This document shows, piece by piece, positions 1 to 6,118 of a DNA stretch of 37,695 bases. The DNA lies in NCBI GenBank assembly GCA_001778635.1, contig MFHO01000003.1, positions 1-37,695 on the forward strand. The letters are read 5' to 3'. Both the position numbers and the translations under genes were made by a program. A model generated the notes under the pieces. It was not told where the DNA came from and ran no database searches. It saw nothing but the letters and a program-made list of their open reading frames with translations. Source of the DNA: Candidatus Giovannonibacteria bacterium RIFCSPHIGHO2_02_FULL_45_13 (GTDB lineage: Bacteria > Patescibacteriota > Minisyncoccia > UBA11713 > 2-01-FULL-45-33). Position 1 is the first letter of the stretch. Every line of letters starts with the position of its first letter.

Positions 1-1
1 T

Positions 2-376
2 CAGATGATTCCTACTGGCAATATTGCGCACGGAGATTTGATTTACGACGCCGGACCGAAAACCGTCAAAGCGCTGGCGGCTTTGGCGAAAGAGGCGAAA
101 TTTGTTTTGTGGAACGGCACTCTCGGTATTTGCGAAACCGGATTCGCGTATGGCACAAAAACCTTGGCGAAAGAGTTGGGCAAGTCAAAAGCATTCAAAG
201 TTATTGGCGGAGGAGATACCGTTGCGGCAATTCGAAAATTCAAACTGGAAAAAAACTTTGACTTCATCTCCACCGGCGGCGGCGCAATGTTGGAGTTTCT
301 GGCGAAAGGAACGCTTCCGGGAATTGCCGCCCTTGGCGAGCCTCGCCTCTGGCGGGAGGCATTGAAGAAAAAATAA
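2..376 (+). CDS. pgk: Phosphoglycerate kinase, C-terminal part (5' end outside window)
   Basis: This is the last 124 codons of phosphoglycerate kinase, which transfers phosphate between 1,3-bisphosphoglycerate and ADP in glycolysis in the cytoplasm. The C-terminal nucleotide-binding lobe is clear: a WNGTLG stretch near residue 37, GGGDTVAAI near residue 69, and the family signature FISTGGGAMLEFL near residues 87-99 followed by LPGI. The reading frame is open through base 2, so the true start lies upstream and the ATG at 5 is internal. The last residues (EPRLWREALKKK) look like an extension; the DNA encoding it contains a GCCTCGCC/GGCGGGAGGC hairpin. A terminator follows the stop immediately. 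The same 3' end recurs, diverged, at 1660-1761. Confidence 0.95.
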   Translation, partial: QMIPTGNIAHGDLIYDAGPKTVKALAALAKEAKFVLWNGTLGICETGFAYGTKTLAKELGKSKAFKVIGGGDTVAAIRKFKLEKNFDFISTGGGAMLEFLAKGTLPGIAALGEPRLWREALKKK

Positions 377-402
377 AGCCGACCCCTCGGCTTTTTAATT
401 TT
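376..402 (+). terminator. Intrinsic terminator of pgk
   Basis: A 7-bp perfect stem AAGCCGA/TCGGCTT with a CCCC loop (376-393) is followed by a T-rich stretch. It begins at the last base of the pgk stop codon. Confidence 0.85.
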
Positions 403-505
403 TTATTTGATATTACACTTTTGTAACGGTCGTGAACAAAGTGTAATATTGGCATTGCTGGGAAAGTAGTAGTGTGCTAGGGATAAGTTGTTCTTTGACA
501 GATAA

Positions 506-582
506 GCCCTTTCTCTGTAGAAGCAAAGGGCAAGTCGCTTGCGCAGTAATGCGCGAGCAAAAACTGACAGCCGCACCGGCTG
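506..582 (+). promoter_or_regulatory. Three tandem hairpins in the leader of the unknown gene at 599
   Basis: The 222-bp gap between pgk and the next gene holds three consecutive hairpins just before the ribosome binding site: GCCCTTT/AAAGGGC (506-512 with 525-531), GCTTGCGC/GCGCGAGC (537-544 with 551-558) and CAGCCG/CGGCTG (568-573 with 577-582). Such density in a leader suggests a cis-acting RNA element, but I recognise no riboswitch class. A TTGACA at 495-500 could be a -35 box; no convincing -10 follows it. Confidence 0.4.
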
Positions 583-598
583 TAGAAAGAGGTGTTTT

Positions 599-1588
599 AT
601 GGAACTGATGGGTTCGCTTCCCGCGAGCTCTGTGGCGGAGACGGAGCATATTCCTTATCTCCTTACGGAAAAAGGAAGTTTGGTTTTTACTATCGGACCA
701 AACGGCCATGTTTGGGGGCATAGAATAGAGGAAGGCGGCACAAAACGAGATATTGAGCTTGAAGTCTACGCGCCAGTCGAGGATGGATACACTTTGAGGC
801 GAAAGAACGAGCACGCTTCATCTGGGTGGGCTTTACACAGTGATTTAACAGAAAGCCAGAAAAGGGCAATTAGATTTATTTTAGCGCAGAAGGCCCTGCC
901 TACTATTTTGGGATCTTTGGTTTTGTCTCAAGACTTGGGGTGCGATTTCCGAGCACATTATAGAAAGTTTAATCCGCCTTCTTTGTCATATGGAGAGCTT
1001 TGCAACGTATTGAATTTAACAAAAAGCTATTTTAAAAATGTAAGGCTTGTAGATTGCTTGTCGCAGAATAAAGTGAGCAAGACCGGGCTTTTTAATGTCG
1101 AATATCACGACGAGAAATTCCTTTTTACTATTGGGCAGGCGTATTTTAGTTGTGCTGGAGGCGCTTCAGTAGCAAATGTGCATTATGGCAAACTTGGAGA
1201 TATATCCCCTAGGACAGATTTTAGCCCACTACCTTTCACTGATTTGACTGGGATGTATAAATACGGCTACAGGTTGTTTGAGCGCGGCACAGAAGGCGAC
1301 TTTCCTTACTATGTTTTATCAGCGGCGCAGGCCAGAAACAAAAAATTTTCTGTCGGTTCTTTTCCGGCGTGTGTTGAGCGCAAGCTCATACCAAACGAGA
1401 TAACTGTTTTGTACGATACAGAAAATCTTTTTGACGTTTTTGAAATAGACGATGCCTTGCTGCTTTTGGAAGAAAAAAGAATTTCGGAAGAGCAGTCAGA
1501 GCTTTATTGGACCGTTGCAGTTGCCGATAACCAAATTACCAGAGAACATAAGCGTTTGTTTTCCAACAATCCCAATTTATACAAATAA
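599..1588 (+). CDS. Hypothetical protein, 329 aa, unknown family
   Basis: An open frame of 329 codons ends just before a strong terminator. I chose the ATG at 599 rather than the in-frame ATG at 539 because an AGAGG ribosome binding site sits about 7 bases before 599, and the earlier ATG falls inside the hairpins of the leader. The protein is soluble-looking, with no signal peptide, no membrane segment and no motif I recognise. It is fairly rich in aromatic residues (for example HYGKLGD, MYKYGYRLF) and has two cysteine-containing patches. It lies between the real pgk end and a second, diverged copy of the pgk end, so it was probably brought in together with that duplication. Function unknown. 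Confidence 0.8.
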   Translation: MELMGSLPASSVAETEHIPYLLTEKGSLVFTIGPNGHVWGHRIEEGGTKRDIELEVYAPVEDGYTLRRKNEHASSGWALHSDLTESQKRAIRFILAQKALPTILGSLVLSQDLGCDFRAHYRKFNPPSLSYGELCNVLNLTKSYFKNVRLVDCLSQNKVSKTGLFNVEYHDEKFLFTIGQAYFSCAGGASVANVHYGKLGDISPRTDFSPLPFTDLTGMYKYGYRLFERGTEGDFPYYVLSAAQARNKKFSVGSFPACVERKLIPNEITVLYDTENLFDVFEIDDALLLLEEKRISEEQSELYWTVAVADNQITREHKRLFSNNPNLYK

Positions 1589-1594
1589 TATTTG

Positions 1595-1615
1595 CCCCGC
1601 CACGGCGGGGTTTTT
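1595..1615 (+). terminator. Intrinsic terminator after the 329-aa gene
   Basis: CCCCGCC pairs with GGCGGGG across a short AC loop (in practice a 4-base loop) and is followed by five T residues, then CCTTTTTG. Confidence 0.85.
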
Positions 1616-1633
1616 CCTTTTTGTGCCTCGGTT

Positions 1634-1659
1634 CAACTTTCCGCGATCGCGGAAAGTTG
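1634..1659. repeat. 26-bp perfect palindrome with a GCGATCGC core
   Basis: Bases 1634-1659 form an uninterrupted inverted repeat: 13 bases (CAACTTTCCGCGA) followed directly by their reverse complement. The centre is the octamer GCGATCGC. It sits exactly at the left edge of the second pgk 3'-end copy, where homology to pgk begins. It could be a protein-binding or recombination site; no known site was recognised. Confidence 0.8.
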
Positions 1660-1761
1660 GGCGGCGCTATGCTGGAATTTCTGGCAAAAGGAACGCTTCC
1701 GGGCATTGCCGCCCTCAGGGGCGAGCCTCGCCTCTGGCGGGAGGCATTGAAGAAAAAATGA
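1660..1761 (+). pseudogene. pgk: Second copy of the pgk 3' end (34 codons, no start)
   Basis: In frame this reads GGAMLEFLAKGTLPGIAAL, then an extra Arg, then GEPRLWREALKKK and a TGA stop. It matches the end of pgk at 278-376. The nucleotide differences are six silent changes, one added codon (AGG) and a different stop codon. Nothing upstream of 1660 resembles pgk, so this is a fragment without a start. Silent-only divergence implies that both ends evolved under selection as functional pgk sequence before being joined here. It is best explained as the remnant of the resident or incoming pgk end after recombination or insertion at the gene's 3' end. Confidence 0.85.
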
Positions 1762-1803
1762 TTGTGTGTTAAGTTTGAGAAAGAAAGATTTTTGGAGGTT
1801 GTT

Positions 1804-2202
1804 GTGAAAAAATCAAAAAGCCCAGTTGAGAAAATTATTAAAAATTTGATCAAGTTAACTACGGTTCCGATTGAGAAGTCTGTAATTAAGTGGCGGATGG
1901 ATAAGGTTTTCGGCCAGTATCGTTTTGAGGCAAAATACAAAGATAAAATTTATGTTTTTGACGGCAGACACTTCATTGTTTGCAATAAGCAAGACCCAGA
2001 TCTTTTGCTGAATATCAAAATCAACGTGGCGCCAAAATTGTTGGGTGAACTCTGGATGCTTATATGCGGCCAGCATGACAAAGAGCTTGCCGAAGATCAA
2101 GCTGCGCGTGAGCGAGAAGTCAAAATCTCGAAACAAACACAAGAGGCGGAGCGCAAACATGTTCTTGAAAATACAGAAAGGATTCTTAAGGATTTCAAGT
2201 GA
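1804..2202 (+). CDS. Hypothetical protein, 132 aa, lysine-rich
   Basis: A 132-codon frame beginning with GTG at 1804, chosen because a GGAGG ribosome binding site lies 5 bases upstream; a TTG at 1762 in the same frame has no such site. The protein is highly charged. It has a lysine-rich start (KKSKSPVEKIIKNLIKL), a central part with alternating aromatic and charged residues (FEAKYKDKIYVFDGRHF), and a glutamate/lysine-rich helical tail that may form a coiled coil. There is no signal peptide or membrane segment, and I do not recognise a family. It directly follows the duplicated pgk end and has its own terminator, so it may belong to the same acquired segment as the gene at 599. Confidence 0.75.
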   Translation: MKKSKSPVEKIIKNLIKLTTVPIEKSVIKWRMDKVFGQYRFEAKYKDKIYVFDGRHFIVCNKQDPDLLLNIKINVAPKLLGELWMLICGQHDKELAEDQAAREREVKISKQTQEAERKHVLENTERILKDFK

Positions 2203-2215
2203 AAAAAAGATTTTT

Positions 2216-2242
2216 AAGCGGCTCGAGCGGGCCGCTTTTTTC
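2216..2242 (+). terminator. Intrinsic terminator after the 132-aa gene
   Basis: AAGCGGC (2216-2222) pairs with GCCGCTT (2231-2237), followed by a run of T. Confidence 0.85.
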
Positions 2243-2258
2243 TTTTATCATGATAAGC

Positions 2259-2264
2259 TATACT
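2259..2264 (+). promoter_or_regulatory. -10 box (TATACT) of the nuclease gene, leaderless type
   Basis: TATACT ends 9 bases before the ATG at 2274 and no ribosome binding site lies between. Transcription would begin at or next to the start codon. No good -35 is seen because the terminator of the previous gene occupies that place. Confidence 0.5.
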
Positions 2265-2273
2265 AATTTAATC

Positions 2274-3080
2274 ATGGCTTGGTTTAAAGACGCGGAGCAT
2301 TTTAAGTCGGTTTGCGGTTATGAGATAAACGGCGGATGGTACCCGAGAGTAACGCAGATTTTGTCTATTAAAGCAAAACCGGCGCTTGAATTTTTTTTAA
2401 AAGAAGTCGGGTCTTACGCCGCGGCGGATGAGATAAAAACAAAATCGGCGGAGGAGGGGACGCTGGTGCATGAAACCATTCAAAAGCTGGCTGTTGGCGA
2501 GGAGATAGCGATTCCAAAAGAAGTCCAGCCGGCCGCGGCGGCCTTCGTGGAATTTCAGAAGAAAAATCAGATTTTTTTTCATCCGGAATACGTGGAAAGC
2601 AGAATTTGGTCTAATCTTCATCGTTACGCCGGCACCGTTGACGCTCTTGCAACAATTGGCGGAAAATTCGGCGTTTTGGATATAAAAACTTCAACCGGAT
2701 TTTATCCGGAATACAATTTGCAGACAGCTGCTTACGTTTTGGCTTTGCAAGAATTGGATTTGAAGCGCGCGCTGAAATTGCCTGGCGAAATAGCGACTCG
2801 ATGGATTTTGAGGGTTGATCAGCAGAGACAGTGTCTTCGTTGTGGCGCTAGCTTGCGCGAGAAGGGCGGGAGAAATAAAGTTCGGCAAGCCAAGAGCGGC
2901 AATGGCACGGAGCATTGCGGCTCTTCGCATGAAGACCACTACTGGGGGCCAGTTGAGGGAATAGTTGAAATGCGTGAGTCCCCATATTATTTCAAAGACA
3001 TAAAAGCTTTCCTCGCTGCCAAAACCCTCTGGGAATGGGAAAACGATTATTGGCTCAAACAGGTCGGGTATTTAAGATAA
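2274..3080 (+). CDS. PD-(D/E)XK (RecB-like) nuclease
   Basis: A 268-aa protein with the ordered motifs of the RecB-type PD-(D/E)XK nucleases: His66 in GTLVHE, Asp123 in GTVDA, Asp136-Ile-Lys138 in LDIKT, and Gln150xxxTyr154 in NLQTAAY. These residues bind the metal ion and cleave DNA in RecB, AddB and Cas4 relatives. No helicase domain is fused, so it is a stand-alone nuclease. The C-terminal third carries a Cys-rich insertion (CLRCG near residue 187 and EHCGSSH near residue 214) that could bind zinc. I chose ATG 2274 because a -10 box stands just before it; in-frame ATGs further upstream lie in the preceding terminator. The next gene starts one base after the stop. The target is unknown. Confidence 0.75.
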   Translation: MAWFKDAEHFKSVCGYEINGGWYPRVTQILSIKAKPALEFFLKEVGSYAAADEIKTKSAEEGTLVHETIQKLAVGEEIAIPKEVQPAAAAFVEFQKKNQIFFHPEYVESRIWSNLHRYAGTVDALATIGGKFGVLDIKTSTGFYPEYNLQTAAYVLALQELDLKRALKLPGEIATRWILRVDQQRQCLRCGASLREKGGRNKVRQAKSGNGTEHCGSSHEDHYWGPVEGIVEMRESPYYFKDIKAFLAAKTLWEWENDYWLKQVGYLR

Positions 3081-3081
3081 T

Positions 3082-4077
3082 ATGCCAGAAAAACCGCCAC
3101 AAAATTTAGAAAATATTGGAGAACCAAAAACTCCCGAATCCGAACTTTCTCCGGAGGTTTTGGAAAAGGTGATGGCCAAAGTGCAGGATGTCAATGAAAA
3201 AAACACGGCAGTGCATTCAATTAGGCAGCATAAAGTAGCAAACAAAAAAGAATTTACTGCCAGGCTTGATGACTTAAAAAAAATATTACAAGAGGGTCTA
3301 CTCGGCCAACCATATAGAGAAAAGGACACCATCACAAAAAAAGAATGGGCTGAATATGCCAGAAAACGCGGAGATGCTTTTGTCTTTTTTAATAAAGTTG
3401 GCTATGACATAGATAAATTAGAAGATAGTGATTGGATTGCGGGACAACACGAAAATCCGTTGGCAATCATTTTTAATGTCGAGCAATTCAAATCCAACGA
3501 AGAATCAGAAGCTGATTATACTAGGAATACTGAACCCTTTAAAACCAAGACTTATGGCATAAACTCTGAAGGCCGTATAATATATAAAGCAGACCCCGAG
3601 CCTAGTGACAGAAAAAGAACAGTAGTTCCATTCCCCGAAATGGGTTACGCTCTTACTTTTCGTGTCGCCCCGCGTTTTTTTAACGGTATTGTTTTGAGAG
3701 CGGATAGAGAGCGTACGGATGAAGAATTAGCGAAAATAAAGAGTAAGAATCGTGAAAAAAGATTACATGAGAATATTGAAAGAGGGTTATCTGCTGATGA
3801 AGCTTCGCGATACTACAAAACTACATCGCAATTCTACGACGCAGACATAAGTGATCTTAGAAAGAGATATAAATATATAGAACAGGCCGACGAAGAAGCG
3901 ATTCAGAAAAGAGTTGGCGATATTGTTTCTATAATGAGGAACGCAAATCCAGAAAACGAAAAGTTGTTTTTGCCTATTTACGATATTCGCGGCAATCTTT
4001 GGTGGCCGAAGAAGATGAGCCACGAGGAGGTTAAAAAATTTGTGGAGGAGAGGGATAAGAATAAAAAAGAAAAATGA
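3082..4077 (+). CDS. Hypothetical protein, 331 aa, charged and soluble
   Basis: A 331-codon gene whose ATG follows the nuclease stop by one base and whose stop overlaps the next start (ATGATAA), so it is translated with both neighbours. The N-terminal ~90 residues are acidic and proline-rich, then helical and lysine-rich. The middle has short aromatic/hydrophobic strands (DAFVFFNKVGYD, LAIIFNVEQF, YALTFRVAPRFFNG). The C-terminal third is highly charged and helical. No signal peptide, membrane segment or known catalytic motif is seen. Its position between a PD-(D/E)XK nuclease and a NYN-domain protein suggests a nucleic-acid role, but that is inference only. Confidence 0.75.
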   Translation: MPEKPPQNLENIGEPKTPESELSPEVLEKVMAKVQDVNEKNTAVHSIRQHKVANKKEFTARLDDLKKILQEGLLGQPYREKDTITKKEWAEYARKRGDAFVFFNKVGYDIDKLEDSDWIAGQHENPLAIIFNVEQFKSNEESEADYTRNTEPFKTKTYGINSEGRIIYKADPEPSDRKRTVVPFPEMGYALTFRVAPRFFNGIVLRADRERTDEELAKIKSKNREKRLHENIERGLSADEASRYYKTTSQFYDADISDLRKRYKYIEQADEEAIQKRVGDIVSIMRNANPENEKLFLPIYDIRGNLWWPKKMSHEEVKKFVEERDKNKKEK

Positions 4078-4583
4078 TAAGTCAATTTATAAAAGGCAGA
4101 GTATATGTATTCATTGATGCGGAGAATCTGTTTTATTCTCAGCGCACTTTGGGTTGGCGAATTTCTTATGAAAAACTGATGAAATATTTTAAAGAAGAAT
4201 GCGGCAAAGAAACTAAATGCTTTATCTACAAAGGAGTAGATGAGCATAATTTAGATCAGAAAAAATTTTTGGATATGCTGGACATAAATGGCTATATTGT
4301 ACGAACAAGAGTTGTGAAGAAAATTAAAGATCACAAGGGCGGATACAAGTGGAAAAACAATCTTGACATGGAGTTGGCATTTGAAATGGATGATGCAAAA
4401 GACAAATACGATACTGCAGTTTTAATTTCCGGAGACAGCGATTTCTATGTACCAATTGATAGAATTAAGAAAGCCGGTAAGCGCATTATTGTTATGTCAA
4501 CCAGGGGTCATATTGCCAAAGAATTACTCGAACGAGCTAAATATATTGATTTACGAAAAATTAAACATGAAATATCTCAATAA
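4074..4583 (+). CDS. NYN domain protein (LabA/DUF88-like, PIN-type ribonuclease fold)
   Basis: A 169-aa single-domain protein. The family motifs are visible: VYVFIDAENLFYS at residues 11-23 supplies the first acidic residue, NNLDMELAFEMDD near residue 99 the second, and DTAVLISGDSDFYVPI near residue 117 the third cluster (GDSDF). It ends with the usual KAGKRIIVMSTRGHIAKELLERAKYIDL region. NYN domains share the PIN fold and are generally metal-dependent RNases. The ATG overlaps the stop of the 331-aa gene, so the two are translationally coupled. RNA is the likely substrate by family; the specific target cannot be told. Confidence 0.85.
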   Translation: MISQFIKGRVYVFIDAENLFYSQRTLGWRISYEKLMKYFKEECGKETKCFIYKGVDEHNLDQKKFLDMLDINGYIVRTRVVKKIKDHKGGYKWKNNLDMELAFEMDDAKDKYDTAVLISGDSDFYVPIDRIKKAGKRIIVMSTRGHIAKELLERAKYIDLRKIKHEISQ

Positions 4584-4587
4584 AAAT

Positions 4588-4612
4588 CTGGCGCTATCCG
4601 AAGATACGCCAG
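4588..4612 (+). other. Hairpin after the NYN gene
   Basis: CTGGCG...TATC pairs with GATACGCCAG around a CGAA loop, with one bulged C. No T-run follows, so it is not a standard terminator. It may protect the 3' end of the upstream mRNA. The remaining bases to 4681 show nothing I recognise. Confidence 0.4.
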
Positions 4613-4681
4613 AGTGTCATCACATTGTAAGCATAGCAACCCCATTATTAATGTCAATAGCTAAATGTGGATAACTAAAAT

Positions 4682-5650
4682 ATGCGTTACGACATTTATT
4701 TTCATGGTGGGTGTTTTGACGGAGCGGCATCGGCGGCGATGCTGCTTTATTTTTTAAGATTGCGCGGGGATGATTACGGAAAATTTATCCCGCTTACTCA
4801 TCCAATAAATAAAAAATGGTGGAAAAAATTAAAGCCCAAAAATCAGATGGCGATTGTTGACATAATTTATCATCCTAAGGCCGCAATCTGGTTTGATCAT
4901 CACCCCACTACTTTTATTGATAAAAAATGGGAGAAGAATTTCAAAAACGACAAAAATCATGTTCTAAATGACGGGAGTCCGTCATGCACCGGCCTGATTT
5001 ACAGGCATTTTACGAAAAAATTTCCGCCCAAGGCGGATCAGCCTCTGGCTGAAAAAATAGGCCCGCCGAAACGCATTAAAAATTTAGCTCATTGGGCGGA
5101 TATTATTGATCGGGCGCGGTTTGGATCAGCCAAAGAGGCAATGGGGTTTGGATCGGCAGCGCTAAGAATCGCTAAATCATTTGTTGATAAAAAGCCGTCG
5201 CTTGATTACGCGAAGTTGCTTATAAAAGCGCTTAGCGAGAAACCTCTTGCTTTTGTTGAAAAATTCAAGCCCGTTAGGACAAGATTTTTAAAACACAAAA
5301 GAGATTTGAAAAAATCTTTGCCGGAAATTAAAAAGCGACTGGTTTTGCGCGGGAAAGTAGTCGTACTTTATGGGATGGAGAAGCGCCTGGCTGGCGCGAG
5401 ATTCGCTTCTTATTATTTTTATCCGCAAGCAAAATATTCCGTGAGAATTTTAAAAAGAGACAATAATTACGTTTTAAGCGTCGGCCAAAATCCTTGGAAT
5501 CCTCCCAAGCGCCCAATGATCGGCCAATATTTAGAGAAGAAATACGGCGGCGGCGGGCATTCCGTCGCTGGGAGCGCGGCTTTTACAAAAAAAAGCGACG
5601 CTTTGCGCGAGGCATTGAATATTGCAGATTATTTAAACAAACATGTCTAA
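4682..5650 (+). CDS. DHH/DHHA1 family phosphoesterase
   Basis: A 322-aa protein of the DHH superfamily, which contains RecJ, NrnA-type nanoRNases and exopolyphosphatases. Motifs seen: HGGCFDGAASAAM at residues 8-20 (motif I), AIVDIIYHP near residue 57, the name-giving Asp72-His73-His74, and the DHHA1 substrate-binding signature GGGGHSVAG near residue 296. It is shorter than RecJ and lacks an OB domain, so a small-oligonucleotide or cyclic-dinucleotide phosphodiesterase role is plausible; substrate cannot be set from sequence. Between these domains, the codons for PPKADQPLAE at 5023-5052 consist of two perfect mini-hairpins back to back. The following RNase H gene overlaps its end by 8 bases. 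Confidence 0.85.
   Translation: MRYDIYFHGGCFDGAASAAMLLYFLRLRGDDYGKFIPLTHPINKKWWKKLKPKNQMAIVDIIYHPKAAIWFDHHPTTFIDKKWEKNFKNDKNHVLNDGSPSCTGLIYRHFTKKFPPKADQPLAEKIGPPKRIKNLAHWADIIDRARFGSAKEAMGFGSAALRIAKSFVDKKPSLDYAKLLIKALSEKPLAFVEKFKPVRTRFLKHKRDLKKSLPEIKKRLVLRGKVVVLYGMEKRLAGARFASYYFYPQAKYSVRILKRDNNYVLSVGQNPWNPPKRPMIGQYLEKKYGGGGHSVAGSAAFTKKSDALREALNIADYLNKHV
5023..5052 (+). repeat. Two adjacent perfect mini-hairpins inside the DHH gene
   Basis: TCCGCC-CAA-GGCGGA (5023-5037) is followed with no gap by TCAGCC-TCT-GGCTGA (5038-5052). Both are 6-bp perfect stems with 3-base loops, both stay in frame, and both lie in a region predicted to be a surface stretch of the protein. The first recurs almost exactly inside the tmRNA (near 37481). 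Confidence 0.7.
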
Positions 5651-6104
5651 AAGCTTGCCCGCTGTTGGGCGGGAAAAACTAATTGTTTATACGGACGGGG
5701 GGTCGCGAGGGAATCCCGGGGAAGCGGCGATTGGGGTAGTTATTTGTGACGGCGAGGGGAGGATGATTAAGGAGTACGGAGAAAAGATTGGGGTAAAAAC
5801 AAACAACGAGGCCGAATACGCGGCGGTAATTTTCGCGCTGAAAAAAACAAAGGCGCTTTTTGGGAAGGAAAAAACTAGAAAAATGGAGGTAGAAATGCGG
5901 ATGGATTCGGAGCTTGTCGCAAGCCAGCTTAATGGAGAATACAAAATTGAGGAAGAAAGAATGTTCCCGCTTTTTATTTCAGTTTGGAACTTAAAGATGG
6001 ATTTTGCCAAGGTTACTTTCAGCCATGTTCGGAGGGAGCAAAATAAAGAGGCGGACAGGTTGGTAAATATGGCGCTTGATAGTGAGCAAGGCAGGTTGCT
6101 ATAG
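5643..6104 (+). CDS. Ribonuclease HI family protein
   Basis: A 153-aa protein of the RNase H fold. The four catalytic acids of RNase HI are visible: Asp18 in VYTDGGSRGNPG, Glu56 in TNNEAEYAA, Asp88 in MRMDSELV and Asp138 in KEADRLVN. The family degrades the RNA strand of RNA/DNA hybrids, for example R-loops and lagging-strand primers. The spacing resembles the short archaeal/Gram-positive type 1 proteins; there is no hybrid-binding N-domain. The ATG at 5643 lies inside the end of the DHH gene (8-base overlap in another frame), so translation is likely coupled. Confidence 0.9.
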   Translation: MSKSLPAVGREKLIVYTDGGSRGNPGEAAIGVVICDGEGRMIKEYGEKIGVKTNNEAEYAAVIFALKKTKALFGKEKTRKMEVEMRMDSELVASQLNGEYKIEEERMFPLFISVWNLKMDFAKVTFSHVRREQNKEADRLVNMALDSEQGRLL

Positions 6105-6118
6105 TCAAGCTTAGCTTG

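Noticed and set aside
495-523. TTGACA at 495 with TAGAAG 17 bases on as a promoter
   Set aside because: The -10 match is weak and lies inside the first hairpin; kept only as a remark in the leader entry.
539-598. In-frame ATG at 539 as start of the 329-aa gene
   Set aside because: It lies inside the second leader hairpin and has no ribosome binding site, while 599 has one; the extra 20 residues look like translated leader.
4588-4612. Terminator after the NYN gene
   Set aside because: The hairpin is good but no T-run follows, so it is listed only as a hairpin.
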